From Rhizobium sullae (GTDB lineage Bacteria; Pseudomonadota; Alphaproteobacteria; Rhizobiales; Rhizobiaceae): DNA of 56,152 nt. Below the pieces are notes generated by a model that worked only from the letters and a program-made list of their open reading frames with translations, was not told where the DNA came from and made no database searches. Numbering within the stretch: position 1 is the stretch's first letter; each line of letters begins with the position of its first letter. Positions 29,101-37,270 of this stretch are shown here, piece by piece. A program made the position numbers and the translations under genes. The stretch is taken from contig NZ_FWER01000023.1 in the NCBI RefSeq assembly GCF_900169785.1, positions 116,644 through 172,795 on the forward strand, given 5' to 3'.

Positions 29101-30556
29101 GGTGGCGCATGGCCTCACGGTTCGCCGCCGCCGAAGCGACGAGTTGGCGCGCCTCCCGCGTTTCGGCCTGGCCCAGACGCTGCTTGTAGTCCTCAAGCAG
29201 GCCCTCGAGTGCCGAGGCGCTGTGAGCGCTTGCCATGAAGATGACGCGATCACCCTTCGCCTGCGGCTCAGGCGGTGCGACAGGATCCGGATCGCTGATG
29301 ACGACATGGGCATTGGTGCCGCCAAAGCCGAACGAATTCACGCCTGCAAAACGCGGGGTTTTCGCAGGCATCAGCTCGATCGCAGAGGTGTTGACGCGAA
29401 CGTTCAGGCTCTCGAAATCGATGTCCTCATTGGTCCGTTCGATATGAAGAGTTGCCGGCAAGAAGTTGTTTTCAAGGGCAATAACGGCTTTGAGCAAGCC
29501 AAAGAGACCCGAGGCCGGTTCGGTATGGCCGATGTTCGATTTGATGGAGCCGATCGGAACCGGCGCGCGGCGGTTTTTGCCGATGACGCTGCCGATCGCC
29601 CAGACTTCCGCAGGATCGCCGACGCGCGTGCCGGTGCCATGGCCCTCGATGAAGGCAATGCGGTTCACATCGATATTGGCGCCTTCGTAAACCGATTTCA
29701 GGAGGGCAGCCTGCGCCTCGCGCGACGGGAGAGAAATGCCATTGGTCCGGCCTGACGAATTGACGCCGGTTGCATGAAGGCGGGCGTAGCTGCGGTCCCT
29801 TTCGCGCAGAGCCTTGTCGGTGCGGCGAAGCACCAGCACGACGCCACCTTCAGCGCGCACATAGCCGTGGCCATTCGTGTCATAGGCACGGCACAGCCCT
29901 TCCGGCGACAGCATCCGAGCCTGCGCAAAGCCGACGAAGGAAAGCGGATGCGCCAGGAGATTGATGCCGCCCACGATCGCCGTATCAATGTCGCCGCGAT
30001 CGAGCGCCCGCACGGCCTGGTCGAGTGCGACCAGCGACGACGAACAGGCCGTATCGATCGTCATGCTTGGGCCTCGCAGCCCGAAGATATGCGAGATGCG
30101 GTTCGAAACGATCGAAAGCGTATTGCCCGTCATGAAATAGGGGCTGCCGGTCGCAGGATCCTCGACGGCCAGATTGCCATTGTCGAGGCTCGATGCGCCC
30201 ACATAGACGCCCACCTGCTCGCCATTCAGGGAAGCAGCAGGAAGATTGGCATCCTCAAGCGCACGCCAGACAAGGCTCAGCAAGATCCGCTGCTGCGGAT
30301 CCATCTGCATCGCTTCGCGCTGGGAAAGACCGAAGACAGCCGGATCGAAATGATAGACGTCGGTGAGAACGCCGGCGGCGAACGTGTAGGTCTTGCCCTG
30401 GATGCCTTGATGCGGGTGCCAGTAGCGGGCGAGCTGCCAGCGCTCGGCGGGGATTTCGCTGACGGTGCACTTCCCGTCCTCGAGAATTTGCCGCAGTTCA
30501 TCCACGGAAGAAGCGCCTGGAGCAACGCTTGCGCGCCCGATAATCTCAATCGTCAT
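23114..30556 (-). CDS. rkpA: RkpA, multidomain fatty-acid/polyketide synthase
   Basis: This 2480-residue type I synthase makes the acyl chain used in K-antigen production. Domains in order: ketosynthase (Cys173 in DTACSSS, His308 in EGHGTGT, His346 in KSNIGH); acyltransferase (about 525-830; Ser618 in GHSVGE); dehydratase (about 900-1190; EHVVDSKAIMPGSGF, with Ser where a Gly is usual). A degenerate central region (about 1250-1700) follows, then enoylreductase (about 1750-2080; GLNFRDVM, then HGAAGGVGLAALQIA), ketoreductase (about 2105-2300; VAGGIGGFGLATANWL) and acyl carrier domain (Ser2409 in IGLDSLMAMEL). It has a full reducing set and no thioesterase, so release would be by RkpG. ATG at 30556 is chosen; a GTG two codons upstream is possible. 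Confidence 0.93.
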   Translation of the reverse strand: MTIEIIGRASVAPGASSVDELRQILEDGKCTVSEIPAERWQLARYWHPHQGIQGKTYTFAAGVLTDVYHFDPAVFGLSQREAMQMDPQQRILLSLVWRALEDANLPAASLNGEQVGVYVGASSLDNGNLAVEDPATGSPYFMTGNTLSIVSNRISHIFGLRGPSMTIDTACSSSLVALDQAVRALDRGDIDTAIVGGINLLAHPLSFVGFAQARMLSPEGLCRAYDTNGHGYVRAEGGVVLVLRRTDKALRERDRSYARLHATGVNSSGRTNGISLPSREAQAALLKSVYEGANIDVNRIAFIEGHGTGTRVGDPAEVWAIGSVIGKNRRAPVPIGSIKSNIGHTEPASGLFGLLKAVIALENNFLPATLHIERTNEDIDFESLNVRVNTSAIELMPAKTPRFAGVNSFGFGGTNAHVVISDPDPVAPPEPQAKGDRVIFMASAHSASALEGLLEDYKQRLGQAETREARQLVASAAANREAMRHRFAVKAKDSDAVLSAIKAHLSGEPTAGERGEVPGHGVRVAFVFAGNGSQWPGMGVDAYRENAHFRQCFQSYSALFEYYLGEKLTDLLFSKDLQERLADTKIAQPMLFAVQAALTDCLSAQGLRPDAVLGHSVGEIAAAYAAKALTAAEAVAIVAKRSQHQDLLAGEGKMAAVVMSADAALAFAKANGFDDICIGAINAPNSVTISGPSDQVQAFRDAARKAQIVAHVLDINYPFHHPIIDRAKDAFFDDLPDLEPDAGVGTFISTVTGSHADGQTLDTAYWWRNVRDPVLFKDACEAAMEMGCNLFIEISPRPILSNYVTDIAKNISHQAAVIPTLLRESGTGRDPVAQSFARAVAHGVSPLRSRNAASRNAFIQLPPLPFEKLELRPQPTSDEIDIFGRDQRVPYTLLGWRTDPNGSSWKNHVDANLMPDLAEHVVDSKAIMPGSGFIEIAVTAAQQYYDTDEVELGNLEIVRPLELRQDRIAELSTVLSPETGNIEIRSRERLSNDDWTVHAVARVRKTIDAVADERAAPVAGEVKSVLTAEKTYETAERFGLQYGPHFRLLSKAVAFGHGLIEVDLKTAKKAAHPYLRYNLNPMSVDAAFHGLVALFDQLSGDQAGAPYIPVRFGSVRVRRSVRPVVKATIGIERFSQNSIKARFRMFDDAGTQVAAFDDCRFRRTYLRRHHTLDSVAFHYESVPSTRFAATSEIRALPVIAGAPDVALNNATLLLDAAVYRACHEIALAVAAKDGSIAVGNLPGDAAFRSFLTSCLFSLEDAGIASSGDGKWIVATEFTLPPVGEVLRELYGEDAGRIAEAVLINDAHRDALEQIAALKQGADIPSSKSVSEATLEHVLVHSPLSLRRLSVVSGMVDSVLRSKKGGIRRILEAGSISTAFSRKLALAAAEHGALLVIAEPRENIRRALELAFEDSAHVIVADPDQVGDQAAVDLVVAAGDQSQQYLSSDEALQAVVRKAAAHGAALVLTERAPSAFNDFVFGLSAGWFAGSQSPEFPIGKLGTARQIEDLAHSLGFADAKVEEAEYPEGRLVSLVAQPKAVTEKPSAAGADNGPLLVIGEGANHASDFGGVATISVAADQPRSAYAEAFSKFAGQPVRAVYYAECASKEDPSKLSQDRLATFAAFAEALAVYMQSGEAAQNSRPQLLITAPGGSPLSGAGTDGANSGLWAFARVLQNEYEFLDVHMLDAEAGDRRLSSIVNSIFGSHGANREWVLDAATGEVRELRAVAGPTASSARMTGGYAAATIRQHSAGRLDSVAWEACGVPAASDDEIVVAVEATGLNFRDVMWAMGLLPEEALEDGFAGATIGMEFAGRVVEAGRGVSDLAVGDKVMGIGPAAFSTHVKVRRDGVTKLPERMDTVAAATVPVAFLTAYYAMVELGRIQPGETILIHGAAGGVGLAALQIAKLKGATVIATAGTLEKRRFLETLGADHVFDSRSLDFVTDIRSLTDGAGVDLVLNSLFSEAMERSLELVKPFGRFLELGKRDYYSDRKIGLRPFRRNISYFGIDADQLLVNVPELTKRIFTEIGELFSAGKLVPIPYRAFGYDEISSAFRLMQNAGHIGKIVVRPPVIGKDKVLPAPGKALHFGSDGIFLVAGGIGGFGLATANWLVSKGARKIALCSRKGVADDETRKAIAEWTKKGVTASVHACDITEEKAVAALLGELRTKAPLKGIVHAAMVLDDALLSNLTAERNRPVVDVKIKGAEILHRLTADDDLDLFLLFSSATTMLGNPGQANYVAANGYLEGLARQRRAAGLAGLAVGFGAIADKGYLARNAEVNEVLSKRIGKSALKAGDALEQVERYMLADQGLIEGATVMIAEVDWSAARLLPIAGKSLFETIMRQAGSSQTANDSETIDLEAMVAGKTADEAQALLHKLVAAEIAAILRVTEDGITPEKVLKDIGLDSLMAMELGMSFQQKTGFDIPLSGISDGTTIGDVVARLRERVASRSSGNEGAGETEQVVNQLIQSHSGTVQKAAM

Positions 30557-30714
30557 GTTCACCCGGTGTCGTTATGGCGGTAGTCGGCAGAGGGTGGCTA
30601 TCAATGCCAGCTAAGGTTCACATCATAAAAGATACGGCTTGTCACCCGAAAAAATCGTATCTGTGGTTGTATTCCCGTAACTTTCAATAACAACCGTAAC
30701 CGATTGTAAACAAA

Positions 30715-30750
30715 GGAAGGAGCGCCATCATTTCCTGATGGGACCCTTCC
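30715..30750 (-). terminator. Terminator-like hairpin after rkpU
   Basis: GGAAGG (30715-30720) and CATCA (30726-30730) pair with TGATG (30736-30740) and CCTTCC (30745-30750). On the minus strand the hairpin is followed by a T-rich stretch (TTTGTTTAC). It lies 30 bases after the rkpU-like stop, suggesting that rkpA has its own promoter in the AT-rich gap 30563-30714. Confidence 0.6.
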
Positions 30751-30779
30751 ATAGGCATAGCAACGATCAGCAACTGGGT

Positions 30780-31958
30780 CTAATCGTTCATGTTGTTGTA
30801 AATCCCGGCACTCTGCGCGGCAATACCAACCGGTTGTCCAACAATACCCAGGAACATCCGTATATCGACGGCCGGATGACGCGAGATGTAGATAACGTCG
30901 CGATTTTTGACCGGGAATGTCTGTCCGACGATCAAGCTATCCGGATGACTCATGTCGAAACGATAGACGATCGGATAGCGGCCGACGCTGTCAGGCGCCA
31001 ACCCCTTGTTCAGCAACTCATGGAACCGCTGGCTTCCAAGCAGGCTCATGACGACATCAGGTTCCTCATAGCGGAACAGGAAGTATCCTTTTGCATCCGT
31101 TGCCAGGTCGTTACCACCTCGACCGAGTGCTACCGCCTCAAGCAAGTTCAGATCGTTCGCACCGAAGTTAATGCGTGCATTGAGATTGGCAGTGCCAAGA
31201 ATTGTAAACGTCCGCGGGTCCTTCGACACGAAAATCCGGTCGCCGGGCTGGACGTAAATGTCCTCCGACGGATTCTCGATGATCGATTTCAGAAGCGCCG
31301 TGCCGGTCTTCTTGCCGCGGACGAGCGTGACATAGGCTTCGTAGGGCTGCGCCTGCGAGCCCCCTGCCTTCGCAAGCACTTCTGTGATTTGCTCGCTGAC
31401 CAAGCTCAGCGGCACCTGGGATGGCTTGCCGACCTCGCCGGAAACCGTCACGTTTCGCGATGCGGTGCTGACACTTGTCACGATGACGTCCGGCTCGACG
31501 GCTTTGTTCGCCAGTGACGCAAGAATTGCCTTACGTGCTTCTTCAAGTGTCTTGCCCTCAAACTGGACCGATCCTGCATAGGGAATTGCGGCCATACCAT
31601 CTGGCTGCACTACGATATCGAGGTTCGTCTGCTTCGATTCCGTCGTCGAGAAGAGCCCGTCGCTGCCTGCTTCGAAAATCGTAACCTTCAGGTGGTCCCC
31701 GACACCGATCACCACGCGGCCAACACCACCACCGATACCAAAACGGCGATTCAGAGCAGTCGTCACATAGTTGGAAACGAGAGTGGCAGAGCGGCTGTCA
31801 ACGTCGACGATATCAAAAACGGCAGCGTTACGGCGGCCGACTTCTGCAGCGGATCGCCCAGCATCCTTGTTAATTGTATCGGCATGTGGCCCCTGCGAAG
31901 GCAGCCCCTGGCAGCCCGCCAAGGCGAGGCAGATCAACACAATACTCGATCGAACCAA
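30780..31958 (-). CDS. rkpU: Polysaccharide export lipoprotein (RkpU, Wza/KpsD-like)
   Basis: The protein belongs to the outer-membrane polysaccharide export (OPX) family. A TTG start at 31958 preceded by TGAGGG gives 392 residues and places a lipoprotein signal right at the start (SSIVLICLALAGC, lipobox LAGC). The open frame to 32072 would bury this signal, so TTG is preferred. The export domain has IGVGDHLKVTIFE (about residue 70) and the SLBB-like parts VTVSGEVGKPSQVPL and DRIFVSKDPRTFTILG. It would form the outer-membrane channel with the RkpT/S/R exporter. It lies upstream of rkpA in the same direction, as in known rkp-1 loci. Confidence 0.87.
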   Translation of the reverse strand: MVRSSIVLICLALAGCQGLPSQGPHADTINKDAGRSAAEVGRRNAAVFDIVDVDSRSATLVSNYVTTALNRRFGIGGGVGRVVIGVGDHLKVTIFEAGSDGLFSTTESKQTNLDIVVQPDGMAAIPYAGSVQFEGKTLEEARKAILASLANKAVEPDVIVTSVSTASRNVTVSGEVGKPSQVPLSLVSEQITEVLAKAGGSQAQPYEAYVTLVRGKKTGTALLKSIIENPSEDIYVQPGDRIFVSKDPRTFTILGTANLNARINFGANDLNLLEAVALGRGGNDLATDAKGYFLFRYEEPDVVMSLLGSQRFHELLNKGLAPDSVGRYPIVYRFDMSHPDSLIVGQTFPVKNRDVIYISRHPAVDIRMFLGIVGQPVGIAAQSAGIYNNMND

Positions 31959-32511
31959 TTGATTTCCCTCAATATCGGCAGAGACAATTTTCCTGCTTGT
32001 CACAGCCGACCTATTTGCAAAAGATTCTAATTGGCACCTGCAAAGCACACTGAACGTCTCACAACAAGCCAATTGGCGGACCGATCCCTAAAAAAATCAC
32101 AGCTGCGTTATCAATGCCATAGTGCAGTAAGGGCTCAACCACGCTCCTGCAAGCAGCCCCAGCGAACTATCTACAATTTGAGTTAAAGGCGCTTAAACAA
32201 GCCGGAGTGCGCCAAATCTTGCCGGTCCGCTAAAAGCATCGCGACGACGACCGCGGCGCTTGTGTGCATGCGAGGTCCCTGGTCCAGTCCAGCTGCTCGG
32301 TTGCTAAACCATTATTTGACGCAGGACTGCTCAACCGATTCATACGGCCAACTTGACATAGCGGCAAAGATGCCAAGGATCCCAGGAGGCCCGATCTGCG
32401 GCCGCAAAGCCGCACTTAAAGCCACTCGCCCTGAACGAAGCTGAAACCCGCTGCGCGGCTCCCAGAGCGTTGGGCTCCTTGTGGGCTCTTTCATCATCTC
32501 GGATGAGTTGC
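31959..32511. other. Intergenic stretch upstream of rkpU, no gene seen
   Basis: About 550 bases hold only short open frames without recognisable product. A small inverted repeat, TGCGGC (32397-32402) with GCCGCA (32409-32414), lies about 100 bases downstream of the 32512 gene end and might be part of its terminator. The 3' half near 31960-32100 should contain the rkpU promoter. Confidence 0.4.
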
Positions 32512-34404
32512 TCACAATACTTGCGCAACTAAGCTTCCATCCTCGCCGAAATCCAAGATATGTTGCTTAACGCGGGCATGAATAACCGCTTTGGCTTGTT
32601 CCGCATCCCGCAAATCCACGGCATAGCTATTGCGCAGCAGATACCAGAAGCGTCGAAGGTCGGCCGGTGATACAGCAGTTCGTCCGGGCTGGAACTGTTT
32701 CTCGAAGGCACCTGTTTGCTCACAAACGAAGCACGCGGCCATGTAGTCTGAACGACCAAAGACATAGACTGGCTTTTCGTGCAGCAGGGCCTCGGCACCA
32801 ACGCCGGAGTTTATCACACAGACAGCAGCCGATTTGGCGATGATGCTGTGAATGCTGCCGGTGGCTGAGATGATCCGGCCGGCGCTTTCGTTTTCTCGGA
32901 TATACCTTCCGATCACTGTCGAGCCGCAGAGCGGATGGCGTTTTACGACTACGGAGTAGCCGATCTTCTCACACGTGGTTACGACTTCCTCCATCATTTC
33001 GATGGGGCTGCAGTACGCCAATTCCTGAACTGAATCGCCCACCATTTGAAGAGCGATGAAAACAAATCGGCCGGGCAAAATCTCTGCAGCATGAATTGGG
33101 TCTTGAGCGTATTTAGACAGGTTGCGGGAAATGGTTTGTTCTTGATCTCGCTGAAAAAAGTCGGCGGCAGTCGTAGCGTCCACCTCATCGAGCGGCAGTT
33201 CGGCTAGGCTTTTTCTTGAGAATTCCGACCATCCGGAGTAGCCGCCGGTATCAAAGCTGAAGCGTGATGGGCGGTCGGTCTCCTTGAAGTGAAGACCATT
33301 TCGATGCCCGGACACCGTGTGATACGAGAAGAAAGGTACCGGCAAGTCTTCGACACCGTGCAGCTTGATCTGCCCCTTCACCCCGTGATCGAGACCGATT
33401 GCGTCGAGGTACTCCGCAATGGTCTGCAAAACAAACCTGATATCGGCGCGAAATCCGGAATAGTCGATCTTGTTGGACCGTAAGGCTGCTGATGGGATGA
33501 TGATGACGGCATCGTGCGTCTGGGTCATCGGAGGGCTCAGCCCAGCGCGCGCCAGAATATCCTGATGTCCGCGTCCGATAAGGCCAGACATCGGGGCAAG
33601 TGCATCAAGGTTGAGCCGTCCCTCCAACCGGTCTGCCGCTTTTTCCATCCCGCTCCTGCGAAGAGCTTCGACGACTTGCCTCGCTCCTGCCAGATCCAGG
33701 AGCCACATCGAAGCCTCGACCGCCTGTTGAGCGAACCTCGAAAGAAGCTTCGGGTCATTAATAATTGCATCGCGATCGCGAACGATTCGCTCGATCACAG
33801 ACCTGAGGATGTCATTACGGCCCGCACTATCGGCTGCGGCCGCAACCGAAGCCGCGAACTGGAAAAGAGGTTTATCGGGATCGTGCGAGAGCCGCGTCAT
33901 ACCGTCGACGGCGAACTCCTCGTGCCTACGTTCCTCCAGCAACAAGCTTCTCTTGAACTCGGCGACCTGAACCCGCGCAGGAAATGTCTCGGCAAAATAA
34001 TCCAAGCCAGAGAGAGCAGCTTCGTACTCTCCACTTCTGCGCAAAAGAGCCGCCTCCACGACCGGCGAGAGGTTTCGATCGAAGTGACGTCCCTTCATTA
34101 ATTTAAATGCGTATCGAGGGTCAACGTGCCCGAGAACCTCGTAAAGGAACAACCGCATCGAATCCGCACCCGGCGTCTCCCGGTTGCTTAGATCAACGAG
34201 GATTTTGGCTGCCTTTTTGAAATTTCGCTGCTGACAAGCAATATACATCCGGCCGTCACAGATCCGGCGGCGGTGCGCCGGCATTGGCAGAAAGCGAACG
34301 ACAAAAGCAAGGGCAGCGAGGATCACGCCTAGACCGCCGAGGAATTTCTTTCTCTCGATCAAATCTTGAACGCGTTCCGCCAATCGGTCGATCAGGTACT
34401 TCAT
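32512..34404 (-). CDS. Membrane-anchored capsule-synthesis (KpsC/KpsS-like) protein with helical N-terminus
   Basis: From the ATG at 34404 the protein has 630 residues (an open frame adds 36 upstream). It begins with an amphipathic segment and a membrane helix (GGLGVILAALAFVVRFLPM, about residues 23-41). About 230 residues of helical, TPR-like character follow (CQQRNFKKAAKILVDLSNRE, then RRSGEYEAALSGLDYFAE). The C-terminal half matches capsule_synth-type glycosyltransferases: FVFIALQMVGDSVQ, SVVVKRHPLCGS, INSGVGAEALLHEKPVYVFGRSDY. Such enzymes usually add Kdo or other linker sugars. The fused membrane and repeat part is unusual. It lies upstream of rkpU on the same strand, separated by 550 bases. 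Confidence 0.65.
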   Translation of the reverse strand: MKYLIDRLAERVQDLIERKKFLGGLGVILAALAFVVRFLPMPAHRRRICDGRMYIACQQRNFKKAAKILVDLSNRETPGADSMRLFLYEVLGHVDPRYAFKLMKGRHFDRNLSPVVEAALLRRSGEYEAALSGLDYFAETFPARVQVAEFKRSLLLEERRHEEFAVDGMTRLSHDPDKPLFQFAASVAAAADSAGRNDILRSVIERIVRDRDAIINDPKLLSRFAQQAVEASMWLLDLAGARQVVEALRRSGMEKAADRLEGRLNLDALAPMSGLIGRGHQDILARAGLSPPMTQTHDAVIIIPSAALRSNKIDYSGFRADIRFVLQTIAEYLDAIGLDHGVKGQIKLHGVEDLPVPFFSYHTVSGHRNGLHFKETDRPSRFSFDTGGYSGWSEFSRKSLAELPLDEVDATTAADFFQRDQEQTISRNLSKYAQDPIHAAEILPGRFVFIALQMVGDSVQELAYCSPIEMMEEVVTTCEKIGYSVVVKRHPLCGSTVIGRYIRENESAGRIISATGSIHSIIAKSAAVCVINSGVGAEALLHEKPVYVFGRSDYMAACFVCEQTGAFEKQFQPGRTAVSPADLRRFWYLLRNSYAVDLRDAEQAKAVIHARVKQHILDFGEDGSLVAQVL

Positions 34405-34556
34405 TGCATCTCGATCTAGCTGTCCCGGTCGCGAGACGAAGTTCGCAGGGTCCGCTCGTGGATCGCGGATGTCTTGCCGTCTGGCAGTAACGCGTTGTCG
34501 TCCTTGCTGCAACTGAAGCCGTCGGCCGTCACCTCGGGTCGAGCGGCGGTCCTGCC

Positions 34557-35351
34557 TTACCGATGTCCTTCCAGATTTGCCGCCTCAGTCCCAGTCGAAC
34601 GAGGCAGTCTTCGATAAACCAGCGGAGACCTCCCTCCGGCCGCGCACGAACGGAAGGGCGGCTGCGTCAAGGCCGACAAAGGAGAGGAATGGGTTCGCTC
34701 GCTGCGCAGCAAAGATCTCGATGCGCACGGACGGACGGACGGATTTGCCCCTGGCATCGAATCCAAATGTGTCGCCGAGCAGGCCTTCACCGTCGAGTGA
34801 AACGTATGCATACGAAGGTCGGTTTGCGGGTCCTTCCCCCCGCGTTCTTCAGTCTCCGTCCCAAAGGTCGTTTGGATGCTGATGACCGGCTCTGCCTTGA
34901 AGGCCCGAACATAGCGCAGCAGATTGCTCCAGCCGTTGCTGTTCACCAGAGCGCGGATGGCAGGGTAGTTTTTCACGACCTCGGATGTGAGCGGGGTCCT
35001 GCGCGTCACTGCTTTCCCTTGAGTCATTTCGCGCGCCGGGGCGCGAAGAGCCTCGACTTCGGAGCGTAGTTGCGCGAACATTTCCGGCGCCAGAAAATTG
35101 CGTCGTTCTAAATAGCCGTTTTCGGCAAAGAAGGTACACTCGTATTGAGGAATCAGATGCTGCAGCCGCTGGCGGCGCGACTCCACGATCTTCGCTGCGG
35201 TTTTGACGCGCCAGATGTGTAGGCCGCTCCGGTTGAGCTTTTCGCTTCCAAGCAGCGGATTTTCAATGAAGCGCTTTTCGCCGGCGATGATCTGAAGCGC
35301 ATAGACAGGAAGCATCAGCACCTTCAGCGACGACCACTTCTGCTTCGGCAT
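34557..35351 (-). pseudogene. Phytanoyl-CoA dioxygenase-like protein, internally deleted
   Basis: The start at 35351 has a strong AAGGAGG ribosome-binding site. The frame encodes YECTFFAENGYLERRNFLAP and the region up to MHTFHSTVKA, which carries the first iron-binding His. The expected middle of the protein, with the second part of the double-stranded helix, is missing. In another frame the strand continues with GDTFGFDARG and RPSVRIEIFA, then NPFLSFVGLD, the usual C-terminal end of this family. An internal deletion plus frameshift therefore joined the two ends. The original enzyme may have hydroxylated a cell-surface sugar or lipid. Confidence 0.7.
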
Positions 35352-35841
35352 TGTTCCCTCCTTCCGCGGGGACTCGGCGGGCCACATAGGTGATTCTCTC
35401 TGAATGACTGGGTTCATTGCTCTTCTCACACGAATGATTTTCCCCTATTTTGCATATTGCTCACTGCATGCAACTCGACACACTGTAAGACGATCCTCGG
35501 TCGCAGACTACGCTCTGAGGTCGGAAACCCGCCTCTCCCAGTCATGTACTTGATGGGGACCGCGTTGTCAGATTGGCAAGGGCATCTCGCGGTCTGGTTT
35601 GTTAAGCGAATGACATTGCGGCCGCACAACTACATTGGATGCAGCACCTGAGGCCGAGATTGTGCGTAATACTCTTGCTATGCTATTTCCTTTGGATTAG
35701 GCGATGCCGATGTGGAAATTTCATGCGCATTTGGGCCGATCGTCTAACCTCTCCTAAAATGCAGATTTTGCGTCGCGACTCCAATGTTCAGAAATGAACG
35801 CATTATGGCGATAAATCAGCGGTTGAAATGTATTGAGTGGC
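35352..35841. other. Intergenic stretch between divergent genes, no gene seen
   Basis: The stretch becomes AT-rich toward 35700-35840 and should contain the promoter of the 35842 gene. Short open frames are not recognisable. A 16-base string (35501-35516) also occurs at 7460-7475, but a match of that size is expected by chance. Confidence 0.4.
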
Positions 35842-36990
35842 ATGGGCAACGTCGAGTCGAACCAACTGATGGAACGAAAACGCACCAACCTCATGGCCAA
35901 TGCAATCAGATCAATCTGCACATTGCTCTTTGGAGGGACACGTCATTCATCGAAGAAACCGCCAGCGTTTATTATCGGGCTGAGTGCGTGGCGGCCATAC
36001 CTTGAAGATTGGTTCGGCAACGAGAAGATACACAAGTTTGGACGTAACATCTCATGGTTGAGATTTTATTTGGCGGTGGCTCCGATTATCCTCGCTGACC
36101 CTCGGTCGAAGGTGTACGTCTGGGCATACAAGCACCCAAGTTTTGTTAAAAATTTTTGTCGTGCTTGGGACGTACCACTGATCAGGGTAGAGGATGGCTT
36201 TATTCGATCGGTTGCTCTCGGCGCGACACGAGCACCACCGCTCTCCTTGTGCTTTGACTCCTCTTCACTGTACTTCGACGCAACCGCAGCGTCAGACTTG
36301 GAGAAAATCATCCAAACCTACAACTTCGATGCCAATACAGAGATAATGGTGCGCGCGCGAGAAGGCATCGAGAGGCTTATTGCAACAAAACTATCGAAGT
36401 ATAATACTTCTTACGACGCTGACGTTGAAAAACTTTACGGCCCGAAGCTTCGTCGGCGCGTGCTTGTCTTGGGACAGGTTGAGGACGATGCATCGATAAA
36501 ATTGGGCTGCAAAAAGAGACTAAGCAACAACGATGTTGTTCGAACAGCCGCAATGGAAAATCCCAATGCTCAGATTATCTATAAGCCCCATCCAGAGATA
36601 CTTCATGGGACAAGACCAGCCCAGTCGAATCCAGATGAGGTCCGAGACATTGCGCTGGTCTTGGATACCGATATAAGTTTGGCAGATAGCCTTCAGACAA
36701 TTGATCACGTTTACACGATAACGTCGCTATCAGGTTTTGAGGCGCTTTTACGGGGCATCGAGGTTACATGCTTGGGAATGCCTTTCTACGCGGGTTGGGG
36801 CGTAACGGACGATCGCCAAATTTGTGAACGGCGAACAGTCAAACGTTCAGTTGCAGAGATTTTTGCGGCCGCTTACATTCTTTATGCCCGCTACTTCGAC
36901 CCAATACGACATTGCACTGCCACTTTCGAGGAGGCGCTGGAACTTCTTGCATCGATGACGCAGCAAGCGCGTTCTTCCCGTATGTCGTAA
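35842..36990 (+). CDS. Single-module KpsC-like capsule (Kdo-transferase-type) protein
   Basis: About 382 residues long, it resembles one half of KpsC. FIIGLSAWRPYLEDWFG opens the fold. VYVWAYKHP and RVEDGFIRSVALGATRAPPLS form the family's strongest motif, followed by YFDATAASDLE. In the C-terminal lobe, QIIYKPHPE and TITSLSGFEALLRG lead to CLGMPFYAGWG. E. coli KpsC has two such modules making the poly-Kdo linker; here there is only one. The start is uncertain: ATGs at 35842, 35869 and 35893 are in frame. It is the first gene of the AT-richer strain-specific segment. Confidence 0.78.
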   Translation: MGNVESNQLMERKRTNLMANAIRSICTLLFGGTRHSSKKPPAFIIGLSAWRPYLEDWFGNEKIHKFGRNISWLRFYLAVAPIILADPRSKVYVWAYKHPSFVKNFCRAWDVPLIRVEDGFIRSVALGATRAPPLSLCFDSSSLYFDATAASDLEKIIQTYNFDANTEIMVRAREGIERLIATKLSKYNTSYDADVEKLYGPKLRRRVLVLGQVEDDASIKLGCKKRLSNNDVVRTAAMENPNAQIIYKPHPEILHGTRPAQSNPDEVRDIALVLDTDISLADSLQTIDHVYTITSLSGFEALLRGIEVTCLGMPFYAGWGVTDDRQICERRTVKRSVAEIFAAAYILYARYFDPIRHCTATFEEALELLASMTQQARSSRMS

Positions 36991-37270
36991 TTGCTGCAGA
37001 TGAAGTTGAAGTCACGAAGATTGCACGGAGCAGTAGTATCGAGGCACTGCTGCTGCGATAGCGGCGGGTGTCAGCTTCAAGAGTCTTCTCATCGACTTCC
37101 TTGACGAGGAAACATACGGGAAACCAATAAGTCTCCCGATTGTCCAATAGCCGGCGTAACTTTTTATAGGCAATTTGATGATCCGATGAACGCCCTGCTT
37201 AGCCTTGTTATTAGTATGCTGAAGCTTTACGCTACCTTAACTAAAGGACCCTCGCCGGAGGAGAGACAAG

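Noticed and set aside
28625..30583. Plus-strand frames of 376 and 269 residues opposite rkpA
   Set aside because: They are shadows of the ketosynthase and acyltransferase coding region, with Arg/Asp-rich unnatural composition.
7460..35516. A 16-base string shared by 7460-7475 and 35501-35516
   Set aside because: One 16-base match is within chance expectation for a window this long, and flanking bases differ.
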